A stretch of DNA of 64,000 nucleotides from Bacteroidota bacterium (GTDB lineage Bacteria; Bacteroidota; Bacteroidia; Cytophagales; Cyclobacteriaceae), in NCBI GenBank assembly GCA_023417065.1, contig JAEZGH010000013.1, forward strand, positions 1-64,000, written 5' to 3'. The notes under the pieces were generated by a model. The model made no database searches, was not told the origin of the DNA, and worked only from the letters and a program-made list of their open reading frames with translations. A program made the translations under genes and the position numbers. This document shows, piece by piece, positions 1 to 8,615 of the stretch (position 1 is the stretch's first letter; every line of letters starts with the position of its first letter).

Positions 1-3000
1 CCACATTTACATTTTTCGAAGGACCGCCGTCTGCAAATGGAACGCCCGGCATCCACCACGTAATGGGGCGCACGGTTAAGGATATCTTTTGCCGCTTTAA
101 GACACTTCAGGGCTTTCAGGTGAAACGCAAAGGCGGCTGGGATACCCATGGACTGCCGGTTGAACTACAGGTCGAAAAACAGCTCGGCATCACCAAAGAC
201 GACATCGGCAAAAAAATCAGTATTCGCGAGTACAACGAAAAGTGCCGTGAAACGGTGATGAGCTACAAGGACGAGTGGGATGATCTTACCCGCAAGATGG
301 GCTATTGGGTCGACCTGCAGAACCCTTACATCACCTACGAAAAGGAATACATCGAATCCCTCTGGTGGGCACTGAAGCAACTCCATGACAAGGACCTGCT
401 TTACAAAGGATACACGATCCAGCCGTATTCACCGGGAGCAGGAACAGGATTAAGCTCCCACGAGCTGAATCTCCCCGGATGCTACCGCGAAGTTAAGGAT
501 ACGTCCATCGTTGCCCAATTTAAGGTGTTCCGAAACGAAAAATCGGATGTCCTCTTCGAAAAGGCCAACGGCGACGTATACATCCTTGCATGGACCACCA
601 CTCCGTGGACACTTCCATCAAATACGGCGCTGGCTGTGGGTGAAAAGATCGCCTATGTTCAGGTGAATACTTTCAACCCGTATACATTCAAACCCGTTAG
701 TGTCGTTCTGGCAAAAGATCTGGTGGGCCGGTATTTCCCGGACAAGAATAAGGGCTTGTCGTTGTCGGATTACAAGCCCGGCGATAAGGCAATCCCGTTT
801 GAAGTAATCCGTGAATTTACAGGCGCGCAACTCATCGGTATTCGATATGAGCAGCTCCTGCCTTATATTCAGCCATTCTACGATGCTGAAAAAGCATTTC
901 ATGTCATCTCAGGCGACTTCGTAACAACGGAAGATGGTACTGGCGTAGTTCATATTTCACCAACGTTCGGCGCCGACGACTTCAGGGCTGCCAAACAAAA
1001 TGGCATTCCGGCGCTGACTATACGCGACGAAGCCGGCAACGAAGTTCCAACGGTAGACAAGAAAGGAAGATTCATCCCGCAGATAGGCCAACAGTTACAG
1101 GAAGGCGTGAAGAAGTACGGCATCAAGACCCACAAGGATCCTGGTCCGGATGACTTCTACGTTAAGAACTACACCGGTGAAGACGAAAGCCACCCTGACT
1201 ACAAGACTACTGACGTCATTATTTCAATCATACTTAAGGAGGAAAACAAGGCCTTCAAAGTTGAGAAATACGAGCACACGTATCCCCACTGCTGGAGAAC
1301 GGACAAGCCCGTATTGTATTATCCGCTTGACTCGTGGTTCATTCGTACCACGGCCCTCAAATCCAGAATGGTTGAACTTAACAAAACCATCAACTGGAAA
1401 CCTGAATCAACAGGTACAGGACGTTTTGGTAACTGGCTGGAGAACCTTGTCGACTGGAACTTGTCACGATCGCGCTACTGGGGAACGCCGCTTCCGATCT
1501 GGCGCACCAAAGATGGCAAGGAAGAAATCTGCATTGGCAGCATAGCAGACCTGAACAACCAGGTGGAACGCGCAGTTGAAGCCGGTTTCATGAAGGAACC
1601 CCTTCCGGCAGATTTTGACCTACACCGCCCTTACGTCGATGAAGTTGTTCTGGTCAGCGCATCCGGACAACCCATGTATCGCGAACCGGATTTGATCGAC
1701 GTATGGTTTGATTCCGGAGCCATGCCTTTTGCACAGTGGCACTATCCTTTTGAAAATACTGATACATTCAACAGTAATTATCCAGCGGACTTCATCGCCG
1801 AAGGTGTAGACCAGACGCGTGGCTGGTTCTTCACACTGCACGCAATCGCCACAATGTTGTTCGATGATGTTGCCTTCCGCAACGTGATCTCCAACGGCCT
1901 TGTCCTCGACAAGAACGGCAACAAGATGTCGAAGCGCGTGGGCAATGTGGTCAACCCGTTCGAAGCACTTGGCAAGTATGGTCCTGACCTGGTACGGTGG
2001 TACATGATTGAAAACGCACCGCCGTGGGATAACCTGAAGTTCGATTTCGACGGAATTACCGAAGTACAGCGACGTTTCTTCGGAACCCTTTCAAATACGT
2101 ATTCATTCTTTTCGCTTTATGCGAATATCGACGGATATGTGAAAGATGAACTGAACACGGTTTCCGATCACGAACTCACGCATCTCGACCGATGGATCAT
2201 TTCAAAACTTCAGAGCCTGATCCAGGAAGTAACGCGCGCATATGATGAGTATGAACCTACTCGCGCAGCGCGCGCCATCCAGGATTTCGTGAATGACCAC
2301 CTCTCCAACTGGTACGTGCGACTAAACCGGAAGCGCTTCTGGTCTGTGCGCACGGCTGCGGGTGAGGAACTTAGCGCAGATAAAAAAGCAGCATACGACA
2401 CGTTGTACGAATGTCTGCTGGTTACGGCTCAGCTGATGGCACCAATTGCGCCTTTCTACGCAGAATGGCTTTACCGAAACCTCACTGATAACATCCGCGA
2501 AAAGGCGCAACAGAATTCGACGCCATTGCGCCATATCTCTGTACACCTAACTGATCTGGTAAAAGCCGATACGTCGCGCATCAATGCAGAGCTGGAAAAG
2601 TCGATGGATTACGCACAGAAGATCTGTTCACTCGTGCACTCTATCCGAAAGAATGCAAAGATCAAAGTTCGCACACCACTGCAGCGTATCCTTCTTCCTG
2701 TTCTGGATGCAGGCTTCGCCGACCGCATCCGCAGCGTTGAAAACATTATCCTGGCAGAGGTTAACGTGAAGGCTATTGAATACATCGACGACACCTCAGG
2801 CGTCGTGGTGAAGAAGGCCAAGCCTAACTTTCCGAAACTTGGAAAGCAATATGGCCCGCGTATGAAGGAAGTTGCTGCTGTCATCAATAGTTTCACTAAC
2901 GAAGAGATCACGCAGCTTGAAAAGCACGGCTCCTTCGAAAAAGGCGGCTTCACCCTCGTTCCCGATGATGTACTGATATCTTCTGAAGACATTCCAGGAT

Positions 3001-3329
3001 GGTCTGTGGCATCGGAAGGCGACGTTACCGTGGCTCTTGACATCAACATTACCGATGCGCTTCGCCGCGAAGGTATTGCCCGCGACTTCGTAAACCGGAT
3101 TCAGAATCTCCGTAAGGACATGGGTCTTGAGGTGCTTGACAAGATCGGCATCGAGGTTGAGCGCGACGGAGAATTTGTAACAGCGGCACTTACTGAATTC
3201 CGCGACTATATCAGCACAGAAACTCAGGCGCTAAGTCTGGACCTGAAGGAGAGCGTTGCCGAGGCTACCGAAGTTGATATGGATGAATTTATGCTCAAGG
3301 TAAAAATCAGCGTAAAAACTCAACGATAA
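1..3329 (+). CDS. ileS: Isoleucyl-tRNA synthetase, type 2 (5' end outside window)
   Basis: Cytoplasmic enzyme that charges tRNA-Ile with isoleucine using ATP. The reading frame is open from the window edge (codons start at base 3), so the N-terminus is missing and an ATG at 63 is internal. A class I signature appears as PPSANGTPGIHH: the HxGH motif is replaced by GIHH (48-59). GWDTHGLPVE follows, and KMSKR is at 1923-1937. The editing (CP1) region and anticodon-binding region follow. No CxxC zinc-finger pairs are seen at the C-terminus, which ends ISVKTQR; with GWDTHGLPVE this fits the eukaryote-like type 2 enzymes rather than E. coli type 1. The ileS-lspA neighbourhood is common in bacteria, and lspA begins within about 40 bases. 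Identity is very secure; the subtype is inferred from motifs. Confidence 0.97.
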   Translation, partial: TFTFFEGPPSANGTPGIHHVMGRTVKDIFCRFKTLQGFQVKRKGGWDTHGLPVELQVEKQLGITKDDIGKKISIREYNEKCRETVMSYKDEWDDLTRKMGYWVDLQNPYITYEKEYIESLWWALKQLHDKDLLYKGYTIQPYSPGAGTGLSSHELNLPGCYREVKDTSIVAQFKVFRNEKSDVLFEKANGDVYILAWTTTPWTLPSNTALAVGEKIAYVQVNTFNPYTFKPVSVVLAKDLVGRYFPDKNKGLSLSDYKPGDKAIPFEVIREFTGAQLIGIRYEQLLPYIQPFYDAEKAFHVISGDFVTTEDGTGVVHISPTFGADDFRAAKQNGIPALTIRDEAGNEVPTVDKKGRFIPQIGQQLQEGVKKYGIKTHKDPGPDDFYVKNYTGEDESHPDYKTTDVIISIILKEENKAFKVEKYEHTYPHCWRTDKPVLYYPLDSWFIRTTALKSRMVELNKTINWKPESTGTGRFGNWLENLVDWNLSRSRYWGTPLPIWRTKDGKEEICIGSIADLNNQVERAVEAGFMKEPLPADFDLHRPYVDEVVLVSASGQPMYREPDLIDVWFDSGAMPFAQWHYPFENTDTFNSNYPADFIAEGVDQTRGWFFTLHAIATMLFDDVAFRNVISNGLVLDKNGNKMSKRVGNVVNPFEALGKYGPDLVRWYMIENAPPWDNLKFDFDGITEVQRRFFGTLSNTYSFFSLYANIDGYVKDELNTVSDHELTHLDRWIISKLQSLIQEVTRAYDEYEPTRAARAIQDFVNDHLSNWYVRLNRKRFWSVRTAAGEELSADKKAAYDTLYECLLVTAQLMAPIAPFYAEWLYRNLTDNIREKAQQNSTPLRHISVHLTDLVKADTSRINAELEKSMDYAQKICSLVHSIRKNAKIKVRTPLQRILLPVLDAGFADRIRSVENIILAEVNVKAIEYIDDTSGVVVKKAKPNFPKLGKQYGPRMKEVAAVINSFTNEEITQLEKHGSFEKGGFTLVPDDVLISSEDIPGWSVASEGDVTVALDINITDALRREGIARDFVNRIQNLRKDMGLEVLDKIGIEVERDGEFVTAALTEFRDYISTETQALSLDLKESVAEATEVDMDEFMLKVKISVKTQR

Positions 3330-3365
3330 CACGTCAACATGACGGACCCTCTCAATAGAAGCCGA

Positions 3366-4058
3366 ATGAAAATCTATAAATATTTTTTGATTGCGATCGT
3401 TGTAATAGTCATTGATCAGACCTCGAAGCTGCTTATTCATTTCAACATGAACCTTCACGATGAGATCACCGTGTTGGGCAATGATCAATATGGCTTCAAG
3501 CTTCATTATCTGTTGAATCCGGGTATGGCATTCGGCATCCGATGGAAAAGTGAATTTGGAAAGCTTGCCCTGACCATCTTCCGGATCGCGGCCATGTTTG
3601 GAATCGGTTACTACCTTTGGAGAATGGGCAAACGTCATGCACATCCCGGCTTCCTGTTGAGCATGGCACTTATACTTGGAGGGGCCGTCGGCAATGTAAT
3701 TGACAGTACCTTCTACGGCGTATTTCTAAACAACCATCCACCCGATTCACCGACGCCATGGTTTCATGGTCAGGTGATCGATATGCTTTACTTCCCACTC
3801 TTTGACTTCACGATCCCCCATTGGGTTCCATTCAAAGGTGGCGAATTCTTTACGTTCTTCAGTCCGGTTTTCAATATCGCTGATTCTTCGATTTTTATCG
3901 GAGTGGTTATCATCCTGCTATTTCAGAAGCGTTTCTTCAAGGACCATCTGGAGGATGAGCATACTACTACGACTGCAGACGAACCTGCTACCACTGCAGC
4001 TCCCGAGGAACCTCTTGGCAACTTAAGCCCGACAAATACGGAAAATCCTGAAGCGTAA
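3366..4058 (+). CDS. lspA: Lipoprotein signal peptidase (signal peptidase II)
   Basis: Inner-membrane aspartyl protease that cleaves the signal peptide of diacylglyceryl-modified prolipoproteins at the lipobox Cys. Four hydrophobic segments are visible. The two catalytic Asp motifs are GNVIDS (Asp113) and FNIADSS (Asp173), counted from the start used here. I chose ATG 3366 (MKIYKYFLIAI), which places the first membrane helix right after a short charged start; an upstream in-frame ATG at 3339 would add nine residues and lie 9 bases after the ileS stop. About 230 residues, longer than the usual 160-200: there is a loop insertion between the last helices and a Thr/Ala/Glu-rich cytoplasmic tail. 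Probably cotranscribed with ileS. Its substrates would include the lipoproteins encoded in this window. Confidence 0.96.
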   Translation: MKIYKYFLIAIVVIVIDQTSKLLIHFNMNLHDEITVLGNDQYGFKLHYLLNPGMAFGIRWKSEFGKLALTIFRIAAMFGIGYYLWRMGKRHAHPGFLLSMALILGGAVGNVIDSTFYGVFLNNHPPDSPTPWFHGQVIDMLYFPLFDFTIPHWVPFKGGEFFTFFSPVFNIADSSIFIGVVIILLFQKRFFKDHLEDEHTTTTADEPATTAAPEEPLGNLSPTNTENPEA

Positions 4059-4112
4059 AAGCAGGAGAAATCCTATATTGGTCGTCTGTTTGCTCCCATT
4101 AACCCTAAACGC

Positions 4113-5798
4113 ATGCAAGAGCTGAATGATTTTCTCAATCTGATTGACTCATATCTCGGAAGCCATTCCTGGTTCGTATACCTTCTCCTGGGAACGGGTC
4201 TTTTCTTTACAGTGTACCTGAAGTTTCCGCAGATAAGATTTTTCAAACATGCAGTTCGCATCGTAAGAGGCAAGTATGACAAGGACACCGACGTAGGTGA
4301 TACATCACATTTTCAGGCACTCGCAACAGCATTATCCGGAACTGTTGGAACAGGTAATATCGCCGGTGTTGCCCTGGCGATTCACCTTGGTGGGCCATCT
4401 GCATTGTTCTGGATGCTGGTCACGGCCTTCCTTGGGATGACCACCAAGTTCGTCGAGGTTACACTGTCTCATAAATATCGCGAGAAAGATTCAAAGGGAC
4501 ATATCGCAGGGGGGCCGATGTACTATATGAAGAACGCCCTCAACGCCCGATGGCTCGCAGTGATCTTTGCAATTGCTACGGTTCTCTCATCCTTTGGAAC
4601 GGGAAACCTTCCCCAGATTAACAGTATTGCCAACGCCGTTTATACCTCATTCCCGCAAATTGATCACTGGATCACCGGACTCGTTCTTTCCGTACTGCTC
4701 GGGTTCATCGTCATTGGAGGTATCAAGAGGATTGCAAAGGTTACGGAGAAACTTGTTCCGTTTATGGCAATCTTCTATTTCATCGGGGCATTGCTGATCA
4801 TTTTTTACAACATCGAAAACCTGGTACCGTCGATCATTTCCATTGGCAGCGACTTGTTTTCCGGAACTGCTGCTACAGGCGGATTTCTTGGTGCGACCGT
4901 TGCATTTGCTTTCAATCGCGGTGTGAACCGGGGCCTCTTCTCAAATGAGGCTGGACAGGGTTCTGCACCTATTGCGCACGCCGCAGCCAAAGCACACGAA
5001 CCAGTGTCTGAGGGAATGGTAGCCATTCTCGAACCCTTCATTGATACAATCATTATCTGTACACTTACCGGTCTGACGATTCTATGTTCGGGAGCATGGA
5101 CGGATAAAATTCAAAATGATTTCCAGGATGCCGACCTTTTTGTGATTGAAGGCACGTACAGTGAAAGTAATCCCGATGACCTGAAGCGGTTGTCGGATCA
5201 CATCACCGACCAGGCTCCGCTGAAGTATTACGATGGCACGATTGAAGTTCAGAACGGAAGAATCACCAGCCCTGTCACCCTGATTCACGCACGCTCTGTG
5301 GCGGAAGACGTCAAAGTTCACAGTCGCAACGAAGCATTTACAGGAATGCTGACAATAGTAAAAGGCAAGGTGAAACGCAATGCTGACGAAACGTCGGAAA
5401 GCAGCATTCGCCTCAGCGGAAAGTCACTCGTACACTCAGCACCGCTCACATCAGTAGCCTTTATGAAAGGTCCACTTGGATCATATGGGCAATACATCGT
5501 TACCTTCGGACTATTACTGTTTGCTTTCTCCACAGCGATTTCATGGTCTTACTACGGTGATCGTGCAATGACCTATCTCTTTGGAGCTGGCTCCGTGAAA
5601 TATTATCACATCGTCTATGTCATCGGATTCTTCCTCGCATCGTTTACCGATACGACGATCATCTGGACGCTGTCAGGAATTACTATCGCGCTGATGACTA
5701 TCCCCAACCTTGTCGGTATTCTGCTCCTCCATAAGGACATGAAACAAACGCTTAACGACTACTGGAAAGGGTTCTTCGACGAATTCGGAAAGAAATAA
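4113..5798 (+). CDS. Sodium:alanine/glycine symporter (AGCS family) with large insert
   Basis: Predicted inner-membrane sodium-coupled importer of alanine, glycine or a similar small amino acid. Family signatures are clear: SGTVGTGNIAGVALAI (about residues 75-90), NRGVNRGLFSNEAGQGSAP (about 268-286) and FAFSTAISWSYYGDRA near the C-terminus. About ten hydrophobic segments are visible. The 561 residues exceed the usual 440-490 because a hydrophilic stretch of about 110 residues (roughly 331-443) lies between the helix ending CSGAW and the helix starting near GSYGQYIVTF. I cannot assign a fold to this insert. Substrate specificity cannot be read from sequence. The gene follows lspA by 54 bases and ends at a strong intrinsic terminator. 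Confidence 0.93.
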   Translation: MQELNDFLNLIDSYLGSHSWFVYLLLGTGLFFTVYLKFPQIRFFKHAVRIVRGKYDKDTDVGDTSHFQALATALSGTVGTGNIAGVALAIHLGGPSALFWMLVTAFLGMTTKFVEVTLSHKYREKDSKGHIAGGPMYYMKNALNARWLAVIFAIATVLSSFGTGNLPQINSIANAVYTSFPQIDHWITGLVLSVLLGFIVIGGIKRIAKVTEKLVPFMAIFYFIGALLIIFYNIENLVPSIISIGSDLFSGTAATGGFLGATVAFAFNRGVNRGLFSNEAGQGSAPIAHAAAKAHEPVSEGMVAILEPFIDTIIICTLTGLTILCSGAWTDKIQNDFQDADLFVIEGTYSESNPDDLKRLSDHITDQAPLKYYDGTIEVQNGRITSPVTLIHARSVAEDVKVHSRNEAFTGMLTIVKGKVKRNADETSESSIRLSGKSLVHSAPLTSVAFMKGPLGSYGQYIVTFGLLLFAFSTAISWSYYGDRAMTYLFGAGSVKYYHIVYVIGFFLASFTDTTIIWTLSGITIALMTIPNLVGILLLHKDMKQTLNDYWKGFFDEFGKK

Positions 5799-5823
5799 AT
5801 CAGAAAGAATTACAAATGAACAG

Positions 5824-5857
5824 TCCGGTGATTCAAAAAATCACCGGATTTTTTTTT
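5824..5857 (+). terminator. Intrinsic terminator of the symporter gene, inside the 3' end of the facing helicase gene
   Basis: A perfect 10-bp stem (TCCGGTGATT at 5824-5833 with AATCACCGGA at 5839-5848), a CAAAA loop and nine T residues (5849-5857). It terminates plus-strand transcription. The right arm and T-run are also the last codons and stop of the minus-strand helicase gene. Confidence 0.93.
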
Positions 5858-7094
5858 CGTGAAACGCGCCTTTGAAGGTAGGATCCTCTTTCTTCCGCTG
5901 ATTGTCGATTTCGCGACGCATCATCTGCTCTTCTTCGAAAGGGGTTTTCTCAACGACAACTTCTGACGGCAACTCTTTAACCGGCACTGTCTCGCGAATA
6001 AGCTTCTCAATCTTCTCCATATGATATACCTCGGCCTTGGTCACGAACGTAATCGCAACTCCGTCCTGAAAGGCACGCCCTGTGCGACCAATGCGATGGA
6101 CATAGTCTTCATACAACACAGGTACGTCGAAGTTGATCACATGTGACACCTGAGCCACATCAATGCCGCGTGCAGTTACATCAGTTGAGACGAGAATCCG
6201 AACGGTGCCTTCCTTGAACTCATTAACAGCATTGATACGCGCATTCTGTCCTTTGTTCGAATGAATAACGCGTACTGGGCCATACCCTTTGCGATCCAGA
6301 TACTGAAATACGTTATCGGCAACTTCCTTTTTTCGGGTGAAGATCATCACGCGGTGGAATGTTTCGCGATCACTGAGAAGATGTTCCAGAAGGTTGATTT
6401 TCGTCTTGAGGTTGGGCACATCATACCGCCATTGCTCCACCTGCTTCGCCGGAGTAGCCTGCGGCGTGACTTCAACCTTCAGCGGAAACTCCAGGAACTC
6501 AGCTGAAAGACGTTCTACCTTTTCATTGAATGTCGCCGAGAACAGCAGGTTTTGCTTTTTCCTCGGAAGCACTTCAAGAATCTTTCGGATCTGCGGCATG
6601 AATCCCATATCCATAATTCTGTCCGCTTCGTCAAGGATCAGGGTCTTAATCTGTTTAACCGGAATTTCCCCGCGAAGGTAGAGCTCCATGAATCGCCCTG
6701 GGGTCGAAACGAGGATATCGACGCCTTTCTGAATTTCGGCGATTTGTGTCTTTGGGCCGATGCCGCCATAAAGGGGAAGTATCCTGAGGTCGGTATATTT
6801 CGAAAGGGCGCTGGTGTGTTCCGCAATCTGAAGCGTAAGCTCCTTGGTAGGTGCAAGAATCAGCACCCGCGGTTCAGTACCCTGAGCGTACTTGATCTTC
6901 ATCAACACCGGCAGCAGATAGGCCGCCGTTTTACCGGTACCAGTCTGAGCGATCCCGATCAGCTCCTGTCCACCCTGAATCGGACCGATGCATTTCTTCT
7001 GAATCTCCGTCGGTTCTGTGAAACCAAGGTCAGCGACCGCCGACAGCAGCTGCTTATTGAGATTAAAATCCTCGAAACTTGTAATGTTGGACAC
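5841..7094 (-). CDS. DEAD-box ATP-dependent RNA helicase (RhlE-like)
   Basis: Cytoplasmic RNA helicase, likely for ribosome assembly or RNA turnover. Superfamily 2 motifs occur in order: Q-motif near FEDFNLNKQLL, motif I AQTGTGKTA, Ia PTKEL, Ib TPGRF, DEAD (motif II), SAT (motif III), then the second RecA domain with STDVTARGID (motif V) and HRIGRTGR (motif VI). There is a short charged tail ending KKIR. The frame opens at a GTG at 7127, but that would overlap pyrC on the other strand; I prefer the internal GTG at 7094, which gives a start two residues before NITSFEDF. The gene is divergent from pyrC with only 23 bases between starts, so each promoter must lie inside or very near the other gene. 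RhlE versus another paralogue cannot be settled by eye. Confidence 0.95.
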   Translation of the reverse strand: MSNITSFEDFNLNKQLLSAVADLGFTEPTEIQKKCIGPIQGGQELIGIAQTGTGKTAAYLLPVLMKIKYAQGTEPRVLILAPTKELTLQIAEHTSALSKYTDLRILPLYGGIGPKTQIAEIQKGVDILVSTPGRFMELYLRGEIPVKQIKTLILDEADRIMDMGFMPQIRKILEVLPRKKQNLLFSATFNEKVERLSAEFLEFPLKVEVTPQATPAKQVEQWRYDVPNLKTKINLLEHLLSDRETFHRVMIFTRKKEVADNVFQYLDRKGYGPVRVIHSNKGQNARINAVNEFKEGTVRILVSTDVTARGIDVAQVSHVINFDVPVLYEDYVHRIGRTGRAFQDGVAITFVTKAEVYHMEKIEKLIRETVPVKELPSEVVVEKTPFEEEQMMRREIDNQRKKEDPTFKGAFHEKKIR

Positions 7095-7117
7095 TTTAGA
7101 TTCTAATTTTACCGGCG

Positions 7118-8455
7118 ATGCAAACACTCATAACCAACGCAAATATAGTCAATGAAGGCAAGGTCTTTCAGGGCGATGTTCTGATCGACAGCGAGTATAT
7201 TGTTAAAATCGGAACCGGTTTATCGGCGGCCACGACCTCGCGTGTGATCGATGCCGAGGGTAAATACCTGTTTCCAGGCGCCATCGACGACCAGGTTCAC
7301 TTCCGCGAACCAGGCCTGACGCATAAAGGGACCATTGAAACGGAGTCGCGGGCTGCCGTCGCCGGTGGAGTGACAAGTTTTATGGAGATGCCGAATACCA
7401 ATCCGCCGACCTTCACACATGAGCTGTTGGAGGAAAAATATTCGATTGCTTCGCGTACCTCGCTGGCCAACTATTCCTTCTATATCGGCGCTTCCAATGA
7501 TAACGTCGAGGAGGTTTTGAGAACGGATTTAAGCCGCGTGTGCGGGCTCAAAATATTCATGGGTTCTTCTACCGGTAACCTTCTTGTGGATGATCCTAAG
7601 GTACTGGAACGCTTTTTCAGTGCCTTTCCGGGGCTTATTGCTACGCATTGTGAGGACGAAGCAACCATCCGCCGGAATACCGAACGTTTTCGTGAGGAAT
7701 ATGGCGACAAAGCCCCCGTACGTGTACATCCCCTGATCCGCAGTGCAGAAGCCTGTTTCATGTCATCGTCGTTTGCGGTAGAGCTTGCCCAAAAGCACGG
7801 CACGCGCTTGCACATACTCCATATTTCTACGGGAAAAGAGACAAAGCTGTTTGACAACACCATTCCGCTGGATCAGAAGAAAATAACGGCAGAGGCGTGT
7901 ATCCATCATTTGGTCTTTTCCGACGAAGACTATGACCGGCTGGGCACGCGGATAAAATGGAATCCGGCCGTGAAGACAGCTCTCGACCGCGACCAGATTC
8001 TGGAGGCTGTTCTGGACGACAGGATCGATGTGATTGCCACTGACCACGCGCCGCACACGCTACAGGAAAAATCCCAACCGTATTTCAGTGCCCCATCGGG
8101 CGGGCCGCTGGTGCAGCACAGCGTAGTGGCTATGCTTGAACTTTACCATAGGGGCCTGATCACGTTACCACAGATTGCGACGAAGATGAGTCACAATCCG
8201 GCCATCCTGTTCAGGGTCGAAAACCGGGGATTCATCCGGGAGGGTTACTTCGCGGACTTGGTTCTGGTGGACTTGAAAGCGCCCTGGACAGTCACTCCGG
8301 AAAACGTGCTGTCAAAATGTGGCTGGTCGCCTTTTGAAGGTACAACGTTCCATTCACAGGTCACGCACACCTTTGTTTCGGGACATCCGGCCTATGCCGA
8401 GGGTAAGTTTGATCTGTCTAAAACAGGAAAACGGCTAACTTTCAGCCGAAAATGA
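7118..8455 (+). CDS. pyrC: Dihydroorotase (class I)
   Basis: Zinc amidohydrolase of de novo pyrimidine synthesis that interconverts N-carbamoyl-L-aspartate and dihydroorotate. It has the amidohydrolase composite fold: N-terminal sheet, PGAIDDQVHFREPGL (residues 53-67), substrate motif EMPNTNPPT, probable carboxylated lysine Lys145 in GLKIFMGSSTGN, metal His residues in ATHCED and HILHIS, and the catalytic Asp in IATDHAPH. The first position of the usual HxH metal pair is Gln59 (Q-V-H). I believe this occurs in other Bacteroidota dihydroorotases, so it is probably not an error. 445 residues, normal length. No other pyrimidine genes are adjacent; carB lies about 24 kb downstream. Confidence 0.95.
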   Translation: MQTLITNANIVNEGKVFQGDVLIDSEYIVKIGTGLSAATTSRVIDAEGKYLFPGAIDDQVHFREPGLTHKGTIETESRAAVAGGVTSFMEMPNTNPPTFTHELLEEKYSIASRTSLANYSFYIGASNDNVEEVLRTDLSRVCGLKIFMGSSTGNLLVDDPKVLERFFSAFPGLIATHCEDEATIRRNTERFREEYGDKAPVRVHPLIRSAEACFMSSSFAVELAQKHGTRLHILHISTGKETKLFDNTIPLDQKKITAEACIHHLVFSDEDYDRLGTRIKWNPAVKTALDRDQILEAVLDDRIDVIATDHAPHTLQEKSQPYFSAPSGGPLVQHSVVAMLELYHRGLITLPQIATKMSHNPAILFRVENRGFIREGYFADLVLVDLKAPWTVTPENVLSKCGWSPFEGTTFHSQVTHTFVSGHPAYAEGKFDLSKTGKRLTFSRK

Positions 8456-8469
8456 AACTTGTAGCGTTA

Positions 8470-8500
8470 TTTGCAAAATCGAAAGCGCTGCCTAAATTTG
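8470..8500 (+). promoter_or_regulatory. Bacteroidota-type promoter of tRNA-His
   Basis: A TTTG -33 box (8470-8473), 19-base spacer and TAAATTTG -7 box (8493-8500). This is an exact match to the TTTG/TAnnTTTG Bacteroidota consensus. Expected initiation near 8505 leaves a leader of about 8 bases before the tRNA. Confidence 0.82.
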
Positions 8501-8512
8501 CAGTCCTCAAAC

Positions 8513-8587
8513 GGTGAATGTAGCTCAGTTGGTTAGAGCATCAGATTGTGGTTCTGAGGGTCGCGGGTTCGAGTCCCGTCTTTCACC
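8513..8587 (+). tRNA. tRNA-His (GTG)
   Basis: A cloverleaf can be drawn. The D arm has GCTC/GAGC, the anticodon arm TCAGA-TTGTGGT-TCTGA carries anticodon GTG, and the T arm has the loop TTCGAGT. The acceptor carries the extra G(-1) facing C73 that is diagnostic of tRNA-His. Position 6-67 in the acceptor stem is a T-T mismatch as I fold it. CCA is not encoded. A terminator follows directly. Confidence 0.95.
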
Positions 8588-8589
8588 CA

Positions 8590-8615
8590 AAAGCTTTCGA
8601 TAGAAAGCTTTTTTT
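8590..8615 (+). terminator. Terminator of tRNA-His
   Basis: Stem AAAGCTTTC (8590-8598) with GAAAGCTTT (8603-8611), loop GATA, and a T-run to 8615. It starts 3 bases after the tRNA, so the tRNA is monocistronic. Confidence 0.87.
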
